A DNA stretch of 64,000 bases from Bact-08 sp964533215 (GTDB lineage Bacteria > Bacteroidota > Bacteroidia > Bacteroidales > UBA932), in assembly GCA_964533215.1 (NCBI GenBank), contig CAZHLJ010000005.1, positions 1-64,000 on the forward strand. The letters run 5' to 3'. This document shows positions 9,301 to 17,675 of this stretch, in pieces; the first letter of the stretch is position 1; each line of letters opens with the position of its first letter. The notes beneath the pieces were generated by a model that worked only from the letters and a program-made list of their open reading frames with translations, did not search any database and was not told the DNA's origin. Position numbers and translations under genes: made by a program.

Positions 9301-9703
9301 GTTTAATGCATCCTTTGGTTATAAATTTGGAGGTTATGCTTACAACAGCACTCTTATAGACAAGGTCGAAAATGCAGATTACCGCTGGAATGTAGATTCA
9401 AGGGTATATACTGGAAGGTGGAGCAAGGTTGGCGATATAGCTGCCTTTAAAGGTCTTGATGTTACAACAGCAACATTCAAAACTTCTCGCTTTGTTCAAA
9501 AGGAGAATGTTTTAAATTGTCAGAATATTACTCTCCAATATGAGTTGAAATCAGGAAGTCTGATAAAAAACCTTAAGGTGGACAACATTCTGTTTACAGC
9601 CGGTACATCTGACCTCTTCTACTTATCGACAGTCAAGAGAGAACGTGGTTTGTCATATCCATTCTCGAGACAGTTCAACTTTTCTATGAACATAACTTTC
9701 TAA
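6323..9703 (+). CDS. SusC/RagA-family TonB-dependent transporter with STN signalling domain (locus 1)
   Basis: The 1126-residue outer-membrane protein has a signal peptide ending near LAAQ, an STN domain (about 45-115: LKVSVDFKNKSINSALREIE), a carboxypeptidase-regulatory-like domain (about 130-205: LSGVVLDEDGLPVLGVSVYL), a plug domain (about 215-345, ending DASATAIYGSRGANGVIVIT), and a long beta-barrel ending in an aromatic residue (NITF). The STN domain marks it as a transducer that talks to FecR. It imports a substrate together with the SusD partner using TonB. An alternative in-frame ATG lies six bases downstream. The substrate cannot be read from the sequence. Confidence 0.95.
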   Translation: MLMKCSKDYADKHNHSKRGYFGRQVRSILLVCFILFGSLNYLAAQNELKVSVDFKNKSINSALREIEKQTGLNFIYNADHLKNFPPVTYSGKDIPLSKILKDLFGDKLIFKFENSNIILSPNTKIDNEKIGLSGVVLDEDGLPVLGVSVYLKGETKIGASTDENGMYNFSVSADKRNATAIFSYIGYETLSIPVAELRIMKSVILKSRTMEMGEVVVTGIFKKTADNFTGAVSTISGKELIQNGSRNLIQSLHNLDPSINIIENNLNGSNPNKLPELQIRGNSSVPNVTELKDETRVGINTPLVVLDGFETTLKKLYDLNDNEVESLTILKDASATAIYGSRGANGVIVITTKMPAMGKLRVSYRGDISIETPDLTEYNVLNAADKLALEYRVGLYTTARAENEWPLKRYYNYLLDEVNSGVNTYWLSKPLRIGVGQKHNMRIEGGDKSFRYSASAQYNDIQGVMKESFRKTFNGTINLSYFFKNVKFTNMLMIGLGNTNESRYGAFSEYVRMNPYWRSHDEDGNVLKQMGYSGNTDYYNRWTTIPTNPLYNASLNTFDKSNSTNITNNLSLEWKIINGLTVRARLGVSKDIGEADVFKPANHTAFANYGEADMFRKGSYSYSISKGIDVDGSLNASYNKQFGKNMIYAGLDYNMRQESGTNYGFLAEGFSNEKFDFISMALQYAKDSKPSGSESKVRSMGITANFNYTYDNKYYIDISGRTDGSSQYGSNKRFAPFWSAGLGWNIHNESFLKGNKYVSFLKLRGSVGTTGSQNFSAYQAISTYKYFTGDKYYNWLSSQLAGLGNSDLQWQQKSNANIGLEVKFLDNRYSLSLDCYSDKTTDLISSISSPASNGFTSYIENIGEMKNNGFEIKATAYIIRNIEKGLFWNITAAAVQNNNKIVKISQALIDAQKSIETAKVSNPNILYKPGYSTNTIFVVRSAGIDPSNGKEIYIDRFGEPTYVWDAKDIVASGVTDPKLKGMFSTMFRYKGFTFNASFGYKFGGYAYNSTLIDKVENADYRWNVDSRVYTGRWSKVGDIAAFKGLDVTTATFKTSRFVQKENVLNCQNITLQYELKSGSLIKNLKVDNILFTAGTSDLFYLSTVKRERGLSYPFSRQFNFSMNITF

Positions 9704-9721
9704 TTATTGGGAGATTTTAAG

Positions 9722-11152
9722 ATGAAAATAAAAAATATAATATACGGAATCATAATTGTGACGGCTTTAAGTTCTTGCAGCGACTGGCTCACAGTTTATC
9801 CAAAAACAGAGATGCCTACCCAGAACCAGTTCTCCTCTGAGCAAGGTTTCAAAGATGCACTGTCCGGGGTATACACTCTTCTCAAAAGTTCTACTTTATA
9901 TGGTGGAGGGTTAACCTTTTCCAATATAGAATATATGGCTGCTTTGTGGGATGTAAACTCATCTACGGCAGAACAGGCACTCTCCCTTCATAAGTATTCA
10001 GATGAAAAGGCTACTGCTGTCATTGATGAGATATATGCAAAACAGTATAACGTAATTGCAAATATCAATGCAATCCTTGAAAAAATTGATGCAGATAAAT
10101 CGGTGTTCAAGACAGCGGGTATGTATGAGATTGTCAAAGGAGAGGCCCTTGCCTTACGTGCTTTTGTCCACTTGGATCTTATCAGAATGTTCGGCCCAAT
10201 TCCAACAATGCCAGATGGTGCCGGAGCGAAACTGCCTTATGTAACCAGAGTTTCCAAGGAAATTAATATCCCTGTTACCTATAATGAGTACAAGACAGCA
10301 GTTTTGAAAGACCTTGCAGATGCCGAAGAGATTCTTAAGAAGGTTGATCCTTTACTTAACGCCACTGTTGCAGAGAATAAACGCTTGAATGCCGTGAGCG
10401 ACTACTTCGTATACAGAATAATAAGGATGAACTTCTATGCTGTAAAAGCTATACAGGCTAGGGCAAACCTATGGTTCGGGAACAATGCGGATGCATATGC
10501 TGCTGCAATGACAGTTATAAATGCACAGAATCCTGACGGAACGAAAAAGTTCACATTGGGTTCATCAGCCGATTTTGGATCAAAGAATTATGTTTTGCCT
10601 AGCGAGCATATATTCTGCCTTCATGACTACGCCCTGTATACAAAATACACAAATAATTTTACTAGTGGGAACTTGAAGAAAGGAAGCACAATAACCAGTA
10701 TAAAAACTACAATGTTTGGTAATACAGGCACAGATATAAGGGAGCTGAACCTATGGGAGCTGATTACTCTTGGAAACGGTACAAGCTGCCATGTAATCAA
10801 AAAATATCAGGTTCCTCAGTCAATTACAAGCATTAGTACCGATTACAGACAAATTCCTCTTATCCGCCTTAGTGAACTCTATATGATTGCAATTGAAACA
10901 GGCTCCGGTGTGCAGCCTTTGTGGGATGAGTATCGCTCAACAAGAGGTATTCCGGCCAAAGCGTTGCCGGTTGACCCGACGGCCCTGAAGAAGGATATTC
11001 TGACAGAGTTCCGTAAAGAGTTTTATGCAGAAGGTCAGATGTTTTATCTGTACAAAAGGTACAACTCACCAAGGACAGATATTTTGTTCTCATCCAGTTC
11101 AATGGTGGTAAATTATATTGTTCCACTTCCAAAATCAGAAATAAGCCAGTAG
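9722..11152 (+). CDS. SusD/RagB-family outer-membrane lipoprotein (locus 1)
   Basis: I start this gene at ATG 9722 because it gives a lipoprotein signal (MKIKNIIYGIIIVTALSSC) with GGGAG a few bases upstream; the longer frame begins at a TTG. The 476-residue protein has the SusD pattern: DWLTVYPKTEMPTQNQF near the N-terminus, helical TPR-like segments (EALALRAFVHLDLIRMFGPIP), and a C-terminal EFRKEFYAEGQMFYLYKR block. SusD forms the lid of the SusC porin and binds substrate at the cell surface. It follows susC by 18 bases and is surely cotranscribed. Confidence 0.93.
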   Translation: MKIKNIIYGIIIVTALSSCSDWLTVYPKTEMPTQNQFSSEQGFKDALSGVYTLLKSSTLYGGGLTFSNIEYMAALWDVNSSTAEQALSLHKYSDEKATAVIDEIYAKQYNVIANINAILEKIDADKSVFKTAGMYEIVKGEALALRAFVHLDLIRMFGPIPTMPDGAGAKLPYVTRVSKEINIPVTYNEYKTAVLKDLADAEEILKKVDPLLNATVAENKRLNAVSDYFVYRIIRMNFYAVKAIQARANLWFGNNADAYAAAMTVINAQNPDGTKKFTLGSSADFGSKNYVLPSEHIFCLHDYALYTKYTNNFTSGNLKKGSTITSIKTTMFGNTGTDIRELNLWELITLGNGTSCHVIKKYQVPQSITSISTDYRQIPLIRLSELYMIAIETGSGVQPLWDEYRSTRGIPAKALPVDPTALKKDILTEFRKEFYAEGQMFYLYKRYNSPRTDILFSSSSMVVNYIVPLPKSEISQ

Positions 11153-11171
11153 CTTTAAAAAATTTGAATAT

Positions 11172-11948
11172 ATGACAAAAATAAATTACATATTATCGTT
11201 TTGTCTGGTCTTTATGTTGGCATCTTGTACAAATGACGACTACATGTTGTACGATGGCGAAGCCAGACTTCAGTTCGGACCTCCTAGAAATGCCCTTTAC
11301 AGTACAAGTTCTCAACTTACAGATACTCTTAAGTCCTATACTTTTGTATACGAACCTGCTTCTAAAACTCAAGATACTGTCTTCTTTGACCTTTACACAA
11401 TGGGCAAGGTTGCCGATAAGGACAGGGCTTTTAAATTAAGGCAAGTAACCATTCCTGGGGCAGAAAATGCTGTTGCAGGTGTTCATTTCAAGTCTTTTGA
11501 CGATGCCTCCCTTCAGAAAGATTATGTAGTAAAGGCAGGAACCTCATATACAAGAGTTCCGGTTGTGATTCTTAGGGATGTTACCTTAAAAAGTAAGATC
11601 TATTATCTCAAACTGGAAATTGTGGAAAACGAATTTTTCAAACTTGGTGAGAAAACTAAAATATGGAGAAAGGTAAGTATTGCAGACAGGCTTATCCGTC
11701 CGAATCGTTGGACTGCATATGTTGAAAATTACTATTTAGGTAAGTACAGTTATGTCAAACATGACTGGATGGTAAAGCAGACAGGTGAAAAATGGGACGA
11801 TATTTTCTTGGCGCCTGTTTTAGCGGACTATGCAGAGATAGATTATTGGAATGCAAAGCTTACCAAAATGCTATCTGACTACAACAAAGTGCCAACAAAC
11901 CCAGGAGTCCCATTGACAGACGAATTTGGCGAATTAGTAAAATTTTAA
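11172..11948 (+). CDS. DUF4843-type surface lipoprotein (locus 1)
   Basis: The 258-residue protein has a lipoprotein signal ending LASC (C20) and a YDGEARLQFGPP stretch just after it, typical of DUF4843 proteins that accompany SusC/SusD pairs. The rest is predicted to be a beta-rich surface domain followed by a tail rich in Trp/Tyr. It is likely an accessory substrate-binding lipoprotein. It lies 19 bases after susD in the same operon. The substrate is unknown. Confidence 0.75.
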   Translation: MTKINYILSFCLVFMLASCTNDDYMLYDGEARLQFGPPRNALYSTSSQLTDTLKSYTFVYEPASKTQDTVFFDLYTMGKVADKDRAFKLRQVTIPGAENAVAGVHFKSFDDASLQKDYVVKAGTSYTRVPVVILRDVTLKSKIYYLKLEIVENEFFKLGEKTKIWRKVSIADRLIRPNRWTAYVENYYLGKYSYVKHDWMVKQTGEKWDDIFLAPVLADYAEIDYWNAKLTKMLSDYNKVPTNPGVPLTDEFGELVKF

Positions 11949-11959
11949 CATGATTTAAT

Positions 11960-13495
11960 ATGAAAAAAGTATATAATATTATCATTTATGTATTTGTTGC
12001 AGTATCTCTTACGTCATGTTTCAAGGATATGGGGAACTATGATTATGCAGACAAGGAGGTGATTTCTATCACCGGGATTGAGGAGAGCTATACAGCCGTT
12101 CAATTGGTGGACAAATTAAACATAACACCTACTGTCACTTCAAACAAACCGGCAGAATTTGAGTACTACTATGCTATCTATGAAACTAATGTCCAGGGAT
12201 ATGCGCCTGTTATGGACACCATTCAAAAAACAGGTAAGGATATGGTAAACTATCTGGTTACAAAAAAAGCCATGACATATGGTCTGGTTTTCATGGCTAA
12301 AAACAAGAAAACCGGAGTTACAGGCTTTTTCAAGTCTACACTCAATGTTGTGACAAAATTTAATAATGGATGGTATGTCCTTAAGAATGAAGGAGATGTT
12401 TGTGATATGGATTTGTTTGATGCAAGCAACAACAAGATAGAAAATGTATTGCTTGCCGTTAACGGAAGACAGCTTAAGGGTAACGCGTCCTGTATTACAG
12501 TGGCAAGCAATTATAAAGTATATGATGTAGCTACAGGTAGGTTTGTAAATACCACGACTCTGTTCCCGGTCACTGATAAGGATGCCATGGCTGTAATACT
12601 CTCCACTGCAAAGATTGAACATGGTTTTGGGGATATGTTTTATGACGAAATCAGTGAGCCTTTTTCTCCAACAATGTTCATGGCTACTTTTCAGGGTTTA
12701 TGGACAACCAACCATGGAATGGCTTTCGTAATATATGCAATGAGTTCAAACACTGGCAAATTCGGCGTTGAATTTCCTATTGATGCAAATTATACTCCAT
12801 ATAATCTCTCTAAATACAGTGCGTTCAGTGGAAGCTACGGCCCGCTCTCTTTTGATGAGACCTCCAGCACTTTTGTCATAGTGCCTCCTTTTGGGAGTGC
12901 ACTGATTCCCGCAAAGAATCAGTCTGAGACAGAGATGAGTGCATTCGGCAATAACAAGACTATACTCTATATGGGTAGCAGAAGCCTGTATGATACCTAT
13001 TTCTTTGCGGTAATGAAGGACAAGACTAATCCAAATACAAGGTTTATATCCAAAGTCGACGGCTTTAACAGCTCTTCGAGTGTTTCGCTAAAGATAACAA
13101 ACGATACGCTGGCCACTAACGACCTAGCCTTCAATGCGAGCATGTATACCTCCAACCATAGTCTGGATATTATCTATTTTGTATCCGGGGGGAAGGTTTA
13201 TATGAGAAATGTGGCTGCCAAGAGGACTACCAATGTAGATCTGGGTATTTCAATACCGGCCGGAGAGACCATCTCTTTTATCAAGCATATTCCAAAGACC
13301 TCTGCCACGACTTTTAACTATTTTGTAGTTGGAACTTCAGTTTCCGGAAATTACAAGGTGAGAATGTATAACGTGAAGTCTACCGGAGATGTGGAGACTA
13401 CTCCTGCTCTTACTCTAGAAGGCAAGGGAAGGGCTGGCGATGTACTGTTCACTTTCCCTACAATTTCACATTCGACTTTTCCATCATCATTTTAG
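11960..13495 (+). CDS. PKD-like family surface lipoprotein (locus 1)
   Basis: The 511-residue protein has a lipoprotein signal ending LTSC (C20), followed by MGNYDYADKEVISITG, which resembles the start of PKD-like family lipoproteins found beside SusD in Bacteroidota. The N-terminal 100 residues look like an Ig/PKD fold. The rest could form a beta-propeller-like binding domain (repeated aromatic, Gly-rich strands). No catalytic signature is seen. It probably presents or captures substrate for the SusC/SusD pair. It follows the DUF4843 gene by 11 bases. Confidence 0.7.
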   Translation: MKKVYNIIIYVFVAVSLTSCFKDMGNYDYADKEVISITGIEESYTAVQLVDKLNITPTVTSNKPAEFEYYYAIYETNVQGYAPVMDTIQKTGKDMVNYLVTKKAMTYGLVFMAKNKKTGVTGFFKSTLNVVTKFNNGWYVLKNEGDVCDMDLFDASNNKIENVLLAVNGRQLKGNASCITVASNYKVYDVATGRFVNTTTLFPVTDKDAMAVILSTAKIEHGFGDMFYDEISEPFSPTMFMATFQGLWTTNHGMAFVIYAMSSNTGKFGVEFPIDANYTPYNLSKYSAFSGSYGPLSFDETSSTFVIVPPFGSALIPAKNQSETEMSAFGNNKTILYMGSRSLYDTYFFAVMKDKTNPNTRFISKVDGFNSSSSVSLKITNDTLATNDLAFNASMYTSNHSLDIIYFVSGGKVYMRNVAAKRTTNVDLGISIPAGETISFIKHIPKTSATTFNYFVVGTSVSGNYKVRMYNVKSTGDVETTPALTLEGKGRAGDVLFTFPTISHSTFPSSF

Positions 13496-13501
13496 GCCCG
13501 C

Positions 13502-14950
13502 ATGAAAAGAACGTTTTTATATATTTACCTTCTGTGCGGTGTTCTTCTTGCAACTTCGCTTTGCAGGGCTGAAGATATTACTGGTTGTGCGAAAGTTGTT
13601 ATTGACAATCCCTCGCAAGGATCTTTTCTTATAGGCGAGATCAGAGGTAAGGATGGTTTTAAGGCAAACCTGTGGAGTTCTACCGGTAAACGGACTGTTA
13701 TTGATCTTAATGAAAAGGTGCTGGACGCCAACAAGCTTTTCCTGGTATTTTTTGACAATGCAATCTCCTGGATAAAGGTTTATCCGGGAGATGAGATTGT
13801 CGTTTCTCAAAAGGATGGCCTTATTGTAACCAAAGGGGGTAATGAGAAAATCAATCAATACCTGGCTAAGTGGACCAGAGAGTCATATTATGGGTGTCCG
13901 AACTCTCTTATAACGCGTGTTGCCGGAATGGAGCTAATGGGTGTGGGATATAAACAGACAGAATATAAGGCTCAGGATTACTGCAGCAAGTCTACTGTCA
14001 GCTATCTTGCCGGTCTGTCAGACAAGAATATGTCAGATTTGAAAGTATCGGGTATTTCTGACAGCAAGTTTTTGGATGAGCAGGTTAAACGTATTAAAAT
14101 TCAGTGGATTGAATTAGTGCTTTATAACTATTTCTCTTCGGAGGAAAACCCTGAAGCGACAAAGCTTGCTGCTCTTCTCAAGAACTATAATCTTGATGAC
14201 AAATGGGCTCTTGACTACCCTGGTCTTGACGATATGCTTGGTTTCTATGTTAAAATGAAGATCAATGAGGATGGCTTGAAAATAGGTGCCAAAAGTTTTC
14301 TGGTTGACCAGGCAACCGTATTTGCATTGCCGGAATTTAAAGAGAGATTCATACTTAACGAGATGAGAAATATTGACAGGTTCCGTTGGTATTTGCTTTT
14401 TGATGAAACGCTCAAATCGGTAATCCCATATATTTTATCGGATAGGGGAGTCTCTCTGTTTAAAACATATAAGGAGAATTATCTCTCTTTCTTGAATTCT
14501 GAATTGAATATGAATGGCAAGCCTGCACAGAACTTCACTTTTGAGGACAGGAATAATAGGAAGGTCTTTCTTTCTGATTATGCAGGAAAATATGTGGTGA
14601 TAGATTTTTGGGCCACATGGTGTGGTCCCTGTAAATACCAGATCCCTTTTCTGAGAAAAATGGAACGTGAATTCCATGGGAAAAATGTTCAGTTTATCTC
14701 TATTTCTGCGGATAAGCAAAAAGACAGGACAGCGTGGGTGAATTTTATAGAAAGCAATGAAATGAATGGGATTTGCCTTATCACTCCCAATGCTTTTGAT
14801 TGCGATTTTGCGAGAAAATATGCAATCAACTCAATTCCAAGGTTTCTGCTGATTGGCCCTGACGGAAACATGCTCTCTTCAGACTTTAGAAGACCGAGTG
14901 ATCCTGTATTTAAAGCTCAGTTGGAATATCTGTTAAGTAAAAACAATTAA
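13502..14950 (+). CDS. TlpA/ResA-like thioredoxin-domain protein (locus 1, first)
   Basis: The 482-residue exported protein has a signal peptide ending near LCRAE. A helical middle domain precedes a C-terminal TlpA-like thioredoxin domain (about 335-480) with the active site WCGPC near residues 373-377, in the context FWATWCGPCKYQIPF. The conserved cis-Pro region appears as INSIPRFLLIGPDG. It should act as a thiol-disulfide oxidoreductase in the periplasm or at the outer membrane. It starts 6 bases after the PKD-like gene and is part of the same operon. A second, related protein follows directly. Confidence 0.88.
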   Translation: MKRTFLYIYLLCGVLLATSLCRAEDITGCAKVVIDNPSQGSFLIGEIRGKDGFKANLWSSTGKRTVIDLNEKVLDANKLFLVFFDNAISWIKVYPGDEIVVSQKDGLIVTKGGNEKINQYLAKWTRESYYGCPNSLITRVAGMELMGVGYKQTEYKAQDYCSKSTVSYLAGLSDKNMSDLKVSGISDSKFLDEQVKRIKIQWIELVLYNYFSSEENPEATKLAALLKNYNLDDKWALDYPGLDDMLGFYVKMKINEDGLKIGAKSFLVDQATVFALPEFKERFILNEMRNIDRFRWYLLFDETLKSVIPYILSDRGVSLFKTYKENYLSFLNSELNMNGKPAQNFTFEDRNNRKVFLSDYAGKYVVIDFWATWCGPCKYQIPFLRKMEREFHGKNVQFISISADKQKDRTAWVNFIESNEMNGICLITPNAFDCDFARKYAINSIPRFLLIGPDGNMLSSDFRRPSDPVFKAQLEYLLSKNN

Positions 14951-14959
14951 TAAATAGAA

Positions 14960-16312
14960 ATGAAAAAAATTTACGTAGTCTTATTATTGCTTCTTTCATA
15001 CAGTATGACAGTTGCTCAAATGGTCACCATTCGTGGTGTTGACAAGAATGCTCCTGCCGGGAATGGTAAAATCCATTTGTTGTCATTGGAAAATGGTGCT
15101 CTTAAAAGTCTGGCAGCTACTTCTTGTGGGAAAAATGGATCTTTCGGTTTTTTAGTAGAAATACCGTATGAGGGCTTTTATGCAATTGGTTCGGAGGATA
15201 TGATGAAAGGTCAGAGTCCTATATATCTTAAACCGGGAGATGGTGCGGAGGTGATTTTGGATGGGAGATTCATGATTTTTTCCGGTAAGAATACTCCGGA
15301 AAATATAACATTGGGCAAATGGATTGATCTGTCAAAGGAGGTTAAGGACAAATCGCTCTACTTTATGTCCTCTCAAAGTAACTACGTAGACTTTTTCCCC
15401 TCTTTGGAGAAGTTGATAACTAATTCGAAAGAGTATCTTAAGGGGATAAATACGCCGAATAAACCGTTCAATAAAAAAATGGCAAATGTTGTAGGCTACG
15501 ATATCGATATGCTTGCCATTAACTTTTTGTTCACGCCAAGATCCAAGCATCCTTCAAGGGACAGTCTACCGGCTCTCTATACAAAGATTGTAAAAGAAAA
15601 CAGATTCCCCGATGACGAGGTTTTTGAGACAATTTATGGTCTGCGCACACTTTCAATGTATGTACAGTTTGCTTCAAGAAGCGATATAAAAAGCGCTGAT
15701 ATTGAGAAGGTTAAATTTCTTACGACTGATAGGCAAAAAGCAGAATATCTGTCGCAATACACTCTTTCCCGGATCAAAACTTATGATGAATATCTGAAAT
15801 TCGTCAATGATTATGGCAAATATTTTACTGCTCCTTACCTGAAATTAAGGATGGAAGCTAAAGGTGCTGAGGTTTACTCTATGAAGGCAGGTGCTATGGC
15901 TGCTGACTTCACCTATCCAGATGTTGATGGCAAGATGGTCTCTTTGAGCGATTTCAAGGGAAAGGTTGTTCTGGTGGATGTCTGGGCCACATGGTGCGGC
16001 CCGTGTAAACAGCAGATTCCTTATATGAAAGAGATAGAGGAGGAGTATCATGGAAAAGATGTTGTATTCATCAGTGTATCAGTAGATGAAGATAAGGACA
16101 GACAGGCTTGGCAGAATATGGTCAAAGAGAAGAAGATGGGTGGTGTGCAATTATTTGCAAGTGGTTGGAGTAAAATAGCGAAAGATTACAAAATTGATGG
16201 TATTCCAAGATTCATGGTATTTGACAAGAAGGGCAATGTTGTTACAGTTGACTCGCCAAGGCCATCGGATCCCAAACTGAAAGAGATATTGAATGCTGAG
16301 TTGATGAAATAA
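14960..16312 (+). CDS. TlpA/ResA-like thioredoxin-domain protein (locus 1, second)
   Basis: The 450-residue exported protein has a signal peptide ending near TVAQ. An N-terminal beta-sandwich-like domain of the DUF4369 type (about 20-110) and a helical linker precede a TlpA-like thioredoxin domain with WCGPC near residues 345-349 and a cis-Pro segment IDGIPRFMVFDKKG. It is similar in design to its upstream neighbour, with which it likely arose by duplication. It is the last gene of the first SusC/SusD operon. Confidence 0.87.
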   Translation: MKKIYVVLLLLLSYSMTVAQMVTIRGVDKNAPAGNGKIHLLSLENGALKSLAATSCGKNGSFGFLVEIPYEGFYAIGSEDMMKGQSPIYLKPGDGAEVILDGRFMIFSGKNTPENITLGKWIDLSKEVKDKSLYFMSSQSNYVDFFPSLEKLITNSKEYLKGINTPNKPFNKKMANVVGYDIDMLAINFLFTPRSKHPSRDSLPALYTKIVKENRFPDDEVFETIYGLRTLSMYVQFASRSDIKSADIEKVKFLTTDRQKAEYLSQYTLSRIKTYDEYLKFVNDYGKYFTAPYLKLRMEAKGAEVYSMKAGAMAADFTYPDVDGKMVSLSDFKGKVVLVDVWATWCGPCKQQIPYMKEIEEEYHGKDVVFISVSVDEDKDRQAWQNMVKEKKMGGVQLFASGWSKIAKDYKIDGIPRFMVFDKKGNVVTVDSPRPSDPKLKEILNAELMK

Positions 16313-16421
16313 AGTATTTGGCAAACCAATTTGTAATACGATGAAATTCAGTAATTTATGGAGTTGTGTTATAAATAATTGTAAATCAGACATTTGTTAA
16401 TTGGAGTGGCACTCCACGTAA

Positions 16422-16451
16422 GGAGATCTGTTGCAGGTCTCCTTTTTTTTT
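16422..16451 (+). terminator. Intrinsic terminator of SusC/SusD locus 1
   Basis: GGAGATC (16422-16428) pairs with GGTCTCC (16436-16442), followed by nine T residues. The stem is the same as at 4427 and the loop differs in two bases. A short palindrome TGGAGTGGCACTCCA lies just upstream at 16402-16416. Confidence 0.87.
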
Positions 16452-16460
16452 GTATTTTTG
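16431..16460 (+). promoter_or_regulatory. Promoter of the sugar-nucleotide epimerase gene
   Basis: TATTTTTG at 16453-16460 fits the -7 consensus and a TTG at 16431-16433 lies 19 bases before it. The promoter overlaps the preceding terminator, and the ATG at 16470 follows so closely that the leader must be very short. Confidence 0.6.
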
Positions 16461-16469
16461 AATCTGAAA

Positions 16470-17648
16470 ATGAGAAATCCACAATTTACATTACTGACGG
16501 TTGTAGGTGCACGTCCTCAGATAATTAAGGCGGCTGCACTTTCACGTGCTGTCAGAAAACATAATGCTGAAAACAATTCCGATGGAGATTTCCCGGCCGT
16601 CAAGGAGATAATCCTGCATACCGGACAGCATTACGATTCCAATATGTCGCAGGTTTTCTTTGACGAGCTCGATATTCCAAGACCTGATTACAATCTGAAT
16701 GTAGGTTCAGCTTCTCACGGTGTCCAGACTGCAAGGATGATTGAGGGGATTGAGGAGGTGCTTCTCAAGGAGAAACCTGATGCGATTATACTTTACGGAG
16801 ATACAAATTCCACTCTTGCTGGGGCAGTTGCAGCTTCCAAACTTCATGTGCCAATTGCTCACATAGAAGCCGGGCTCCGCTCTTTCAACAAATCTATGCC
16901 TGAGGAGATAAACCGTATTATGTGTGATCACTCATCCACGTTGTTGTTTACCCCTACTGTAGCAGGAATGAACAACCTCGCCAGAGAGGGGTTCAACTCA
17001 CATGACTACCCTTACACGGTTGATAGTCCCGGTGTTTTTCATACCGGAGATGTGATGTACGATAATTCTCTCTACTTTGCTGAAATTGCAGGGAGAGTTG
17101 CTCCTTTGGATGAGTTCGCAGGGCTAGGCCTCAAATCAGGGAATTTCATCCTGGCAACTATTCACAGAGACAGTAATACTGATGACAGCGTAAGACTTAA
17201 CGACATTTTCAGGGCATTGGCTGATATATCAGAGGATAAAAATATAGATGTGGTGATCCCGCTCCATCCAAGGACATTCAAATTGCTTAAGCAAAATTTG
17301 GAACAAGGGCTATATAAAAGGGTTTACGGTTCTTCCAGAATAAGACTGACTCCCCCTGCATCATTCTTTGAGATGATCTCGCTGGAAAGGGGGGCGCGGA
17401 TGGTCATTACAGACTCAGGCGGAGTTCAGAAGGAGGCCTTCTTTTTCTGTAAGCCATCTCTTATCCTTCGCCCACAGACAGAATGGGTGGAGATTGTTGA
17501 TTGTGGGTCAGCACTTTTGGTTGATGCGGATTATGCTAAAATTGTGTCAGGTTACGATGTGTTGCTTGCCAGAGAGCTTGAGTTCCCGTCAGTTTTTGGT
17601 GATGGACATGCCTCTGAGTCTATTCTGAAAATATTGCTGGATCTATAG
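16470..17648 (+). CDS. UDP-GlcNAc 2-epimerase family protein, WbpI-like subgroup
   Basis: The start at ATG 16470 is chosen because the longer frame begins inside the terminator hairpin. The 392-residue protein has the family motifs GARPQIIKAAALSRA, HTGQHYD, YGDTNSTLAG, HIEAGLRSFN, MPEEINR and DSGGVQKEA. Non-hydrolysing 2-epimerases invert C2 of UDP-HexNAc sugars. The GARPQ start and the FFDELDIPRPDYNL segment are more like WbpI, which acts on UDP-diacetamido-dideoxyglucuronate, than like WecB (usually GTRPEAIK). A WbpD-like acetyltransferase is encoded at 36713, which supports that reading. Both substrates remain possible. Confidence 0.8.
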   Translation: MRNPQFTLLTVVGARPQIIKAAALSRAVRKHNAENNSDGDFPAVKEIILHTGQHYDSNMSQVFFDELDIPRPDYNLNVGSASHGVQTARMIEGIEEVLLKEKPDAIILYGDTNSTLAGAVAASKLHVPIAHIEAGLRSFNKSMPEEINRIMCDHSSTLLFTPTVAGMNNLAREGFNSHDYPYTVDSPGVFHTGDVMYDNSLYFAEIAGRVAPLDEFAGLGLKSGNFILATIHRDSNTDDSVRLNDIFRALADISEDKNIDVVIPLHPRTFKLLKQNLEQGLYKRVYGSSRIRLTPPASFFEMISLERGARMVITDSGGVQKEAFFFCKPSLILRPQTEWVEIVDCGSALLVDADYAKIVSGYDVLLARELEFPSVFGDGHASESILKILLDL

Positions 17649-17675
17649 TTTAGATATTTATTAAATCTATTGTTT

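Noticed and set aside
9707..9721. TTG start for the first SusD protein
   Set aside because: ATG 9722 gives a proper lipoprotein signal and a well-placed ribosome-binding site.
12140..12622. 160-codon minus-strand frame within the PKD-like lipoprotein gene
   Set aside because: It is antisense to a well-supported gene with signal peptide and operon context, and its sequence has no recognisable domain.
16402..16416. Short palindrome TGGAGTGGCACTCCA, containing a TGGCAC
   Set aside because: The sequence after TGGCAC does not fit a sigma-54 -12 box, and the stem has only a one-base centre. I keep it only as a note near the terminator.
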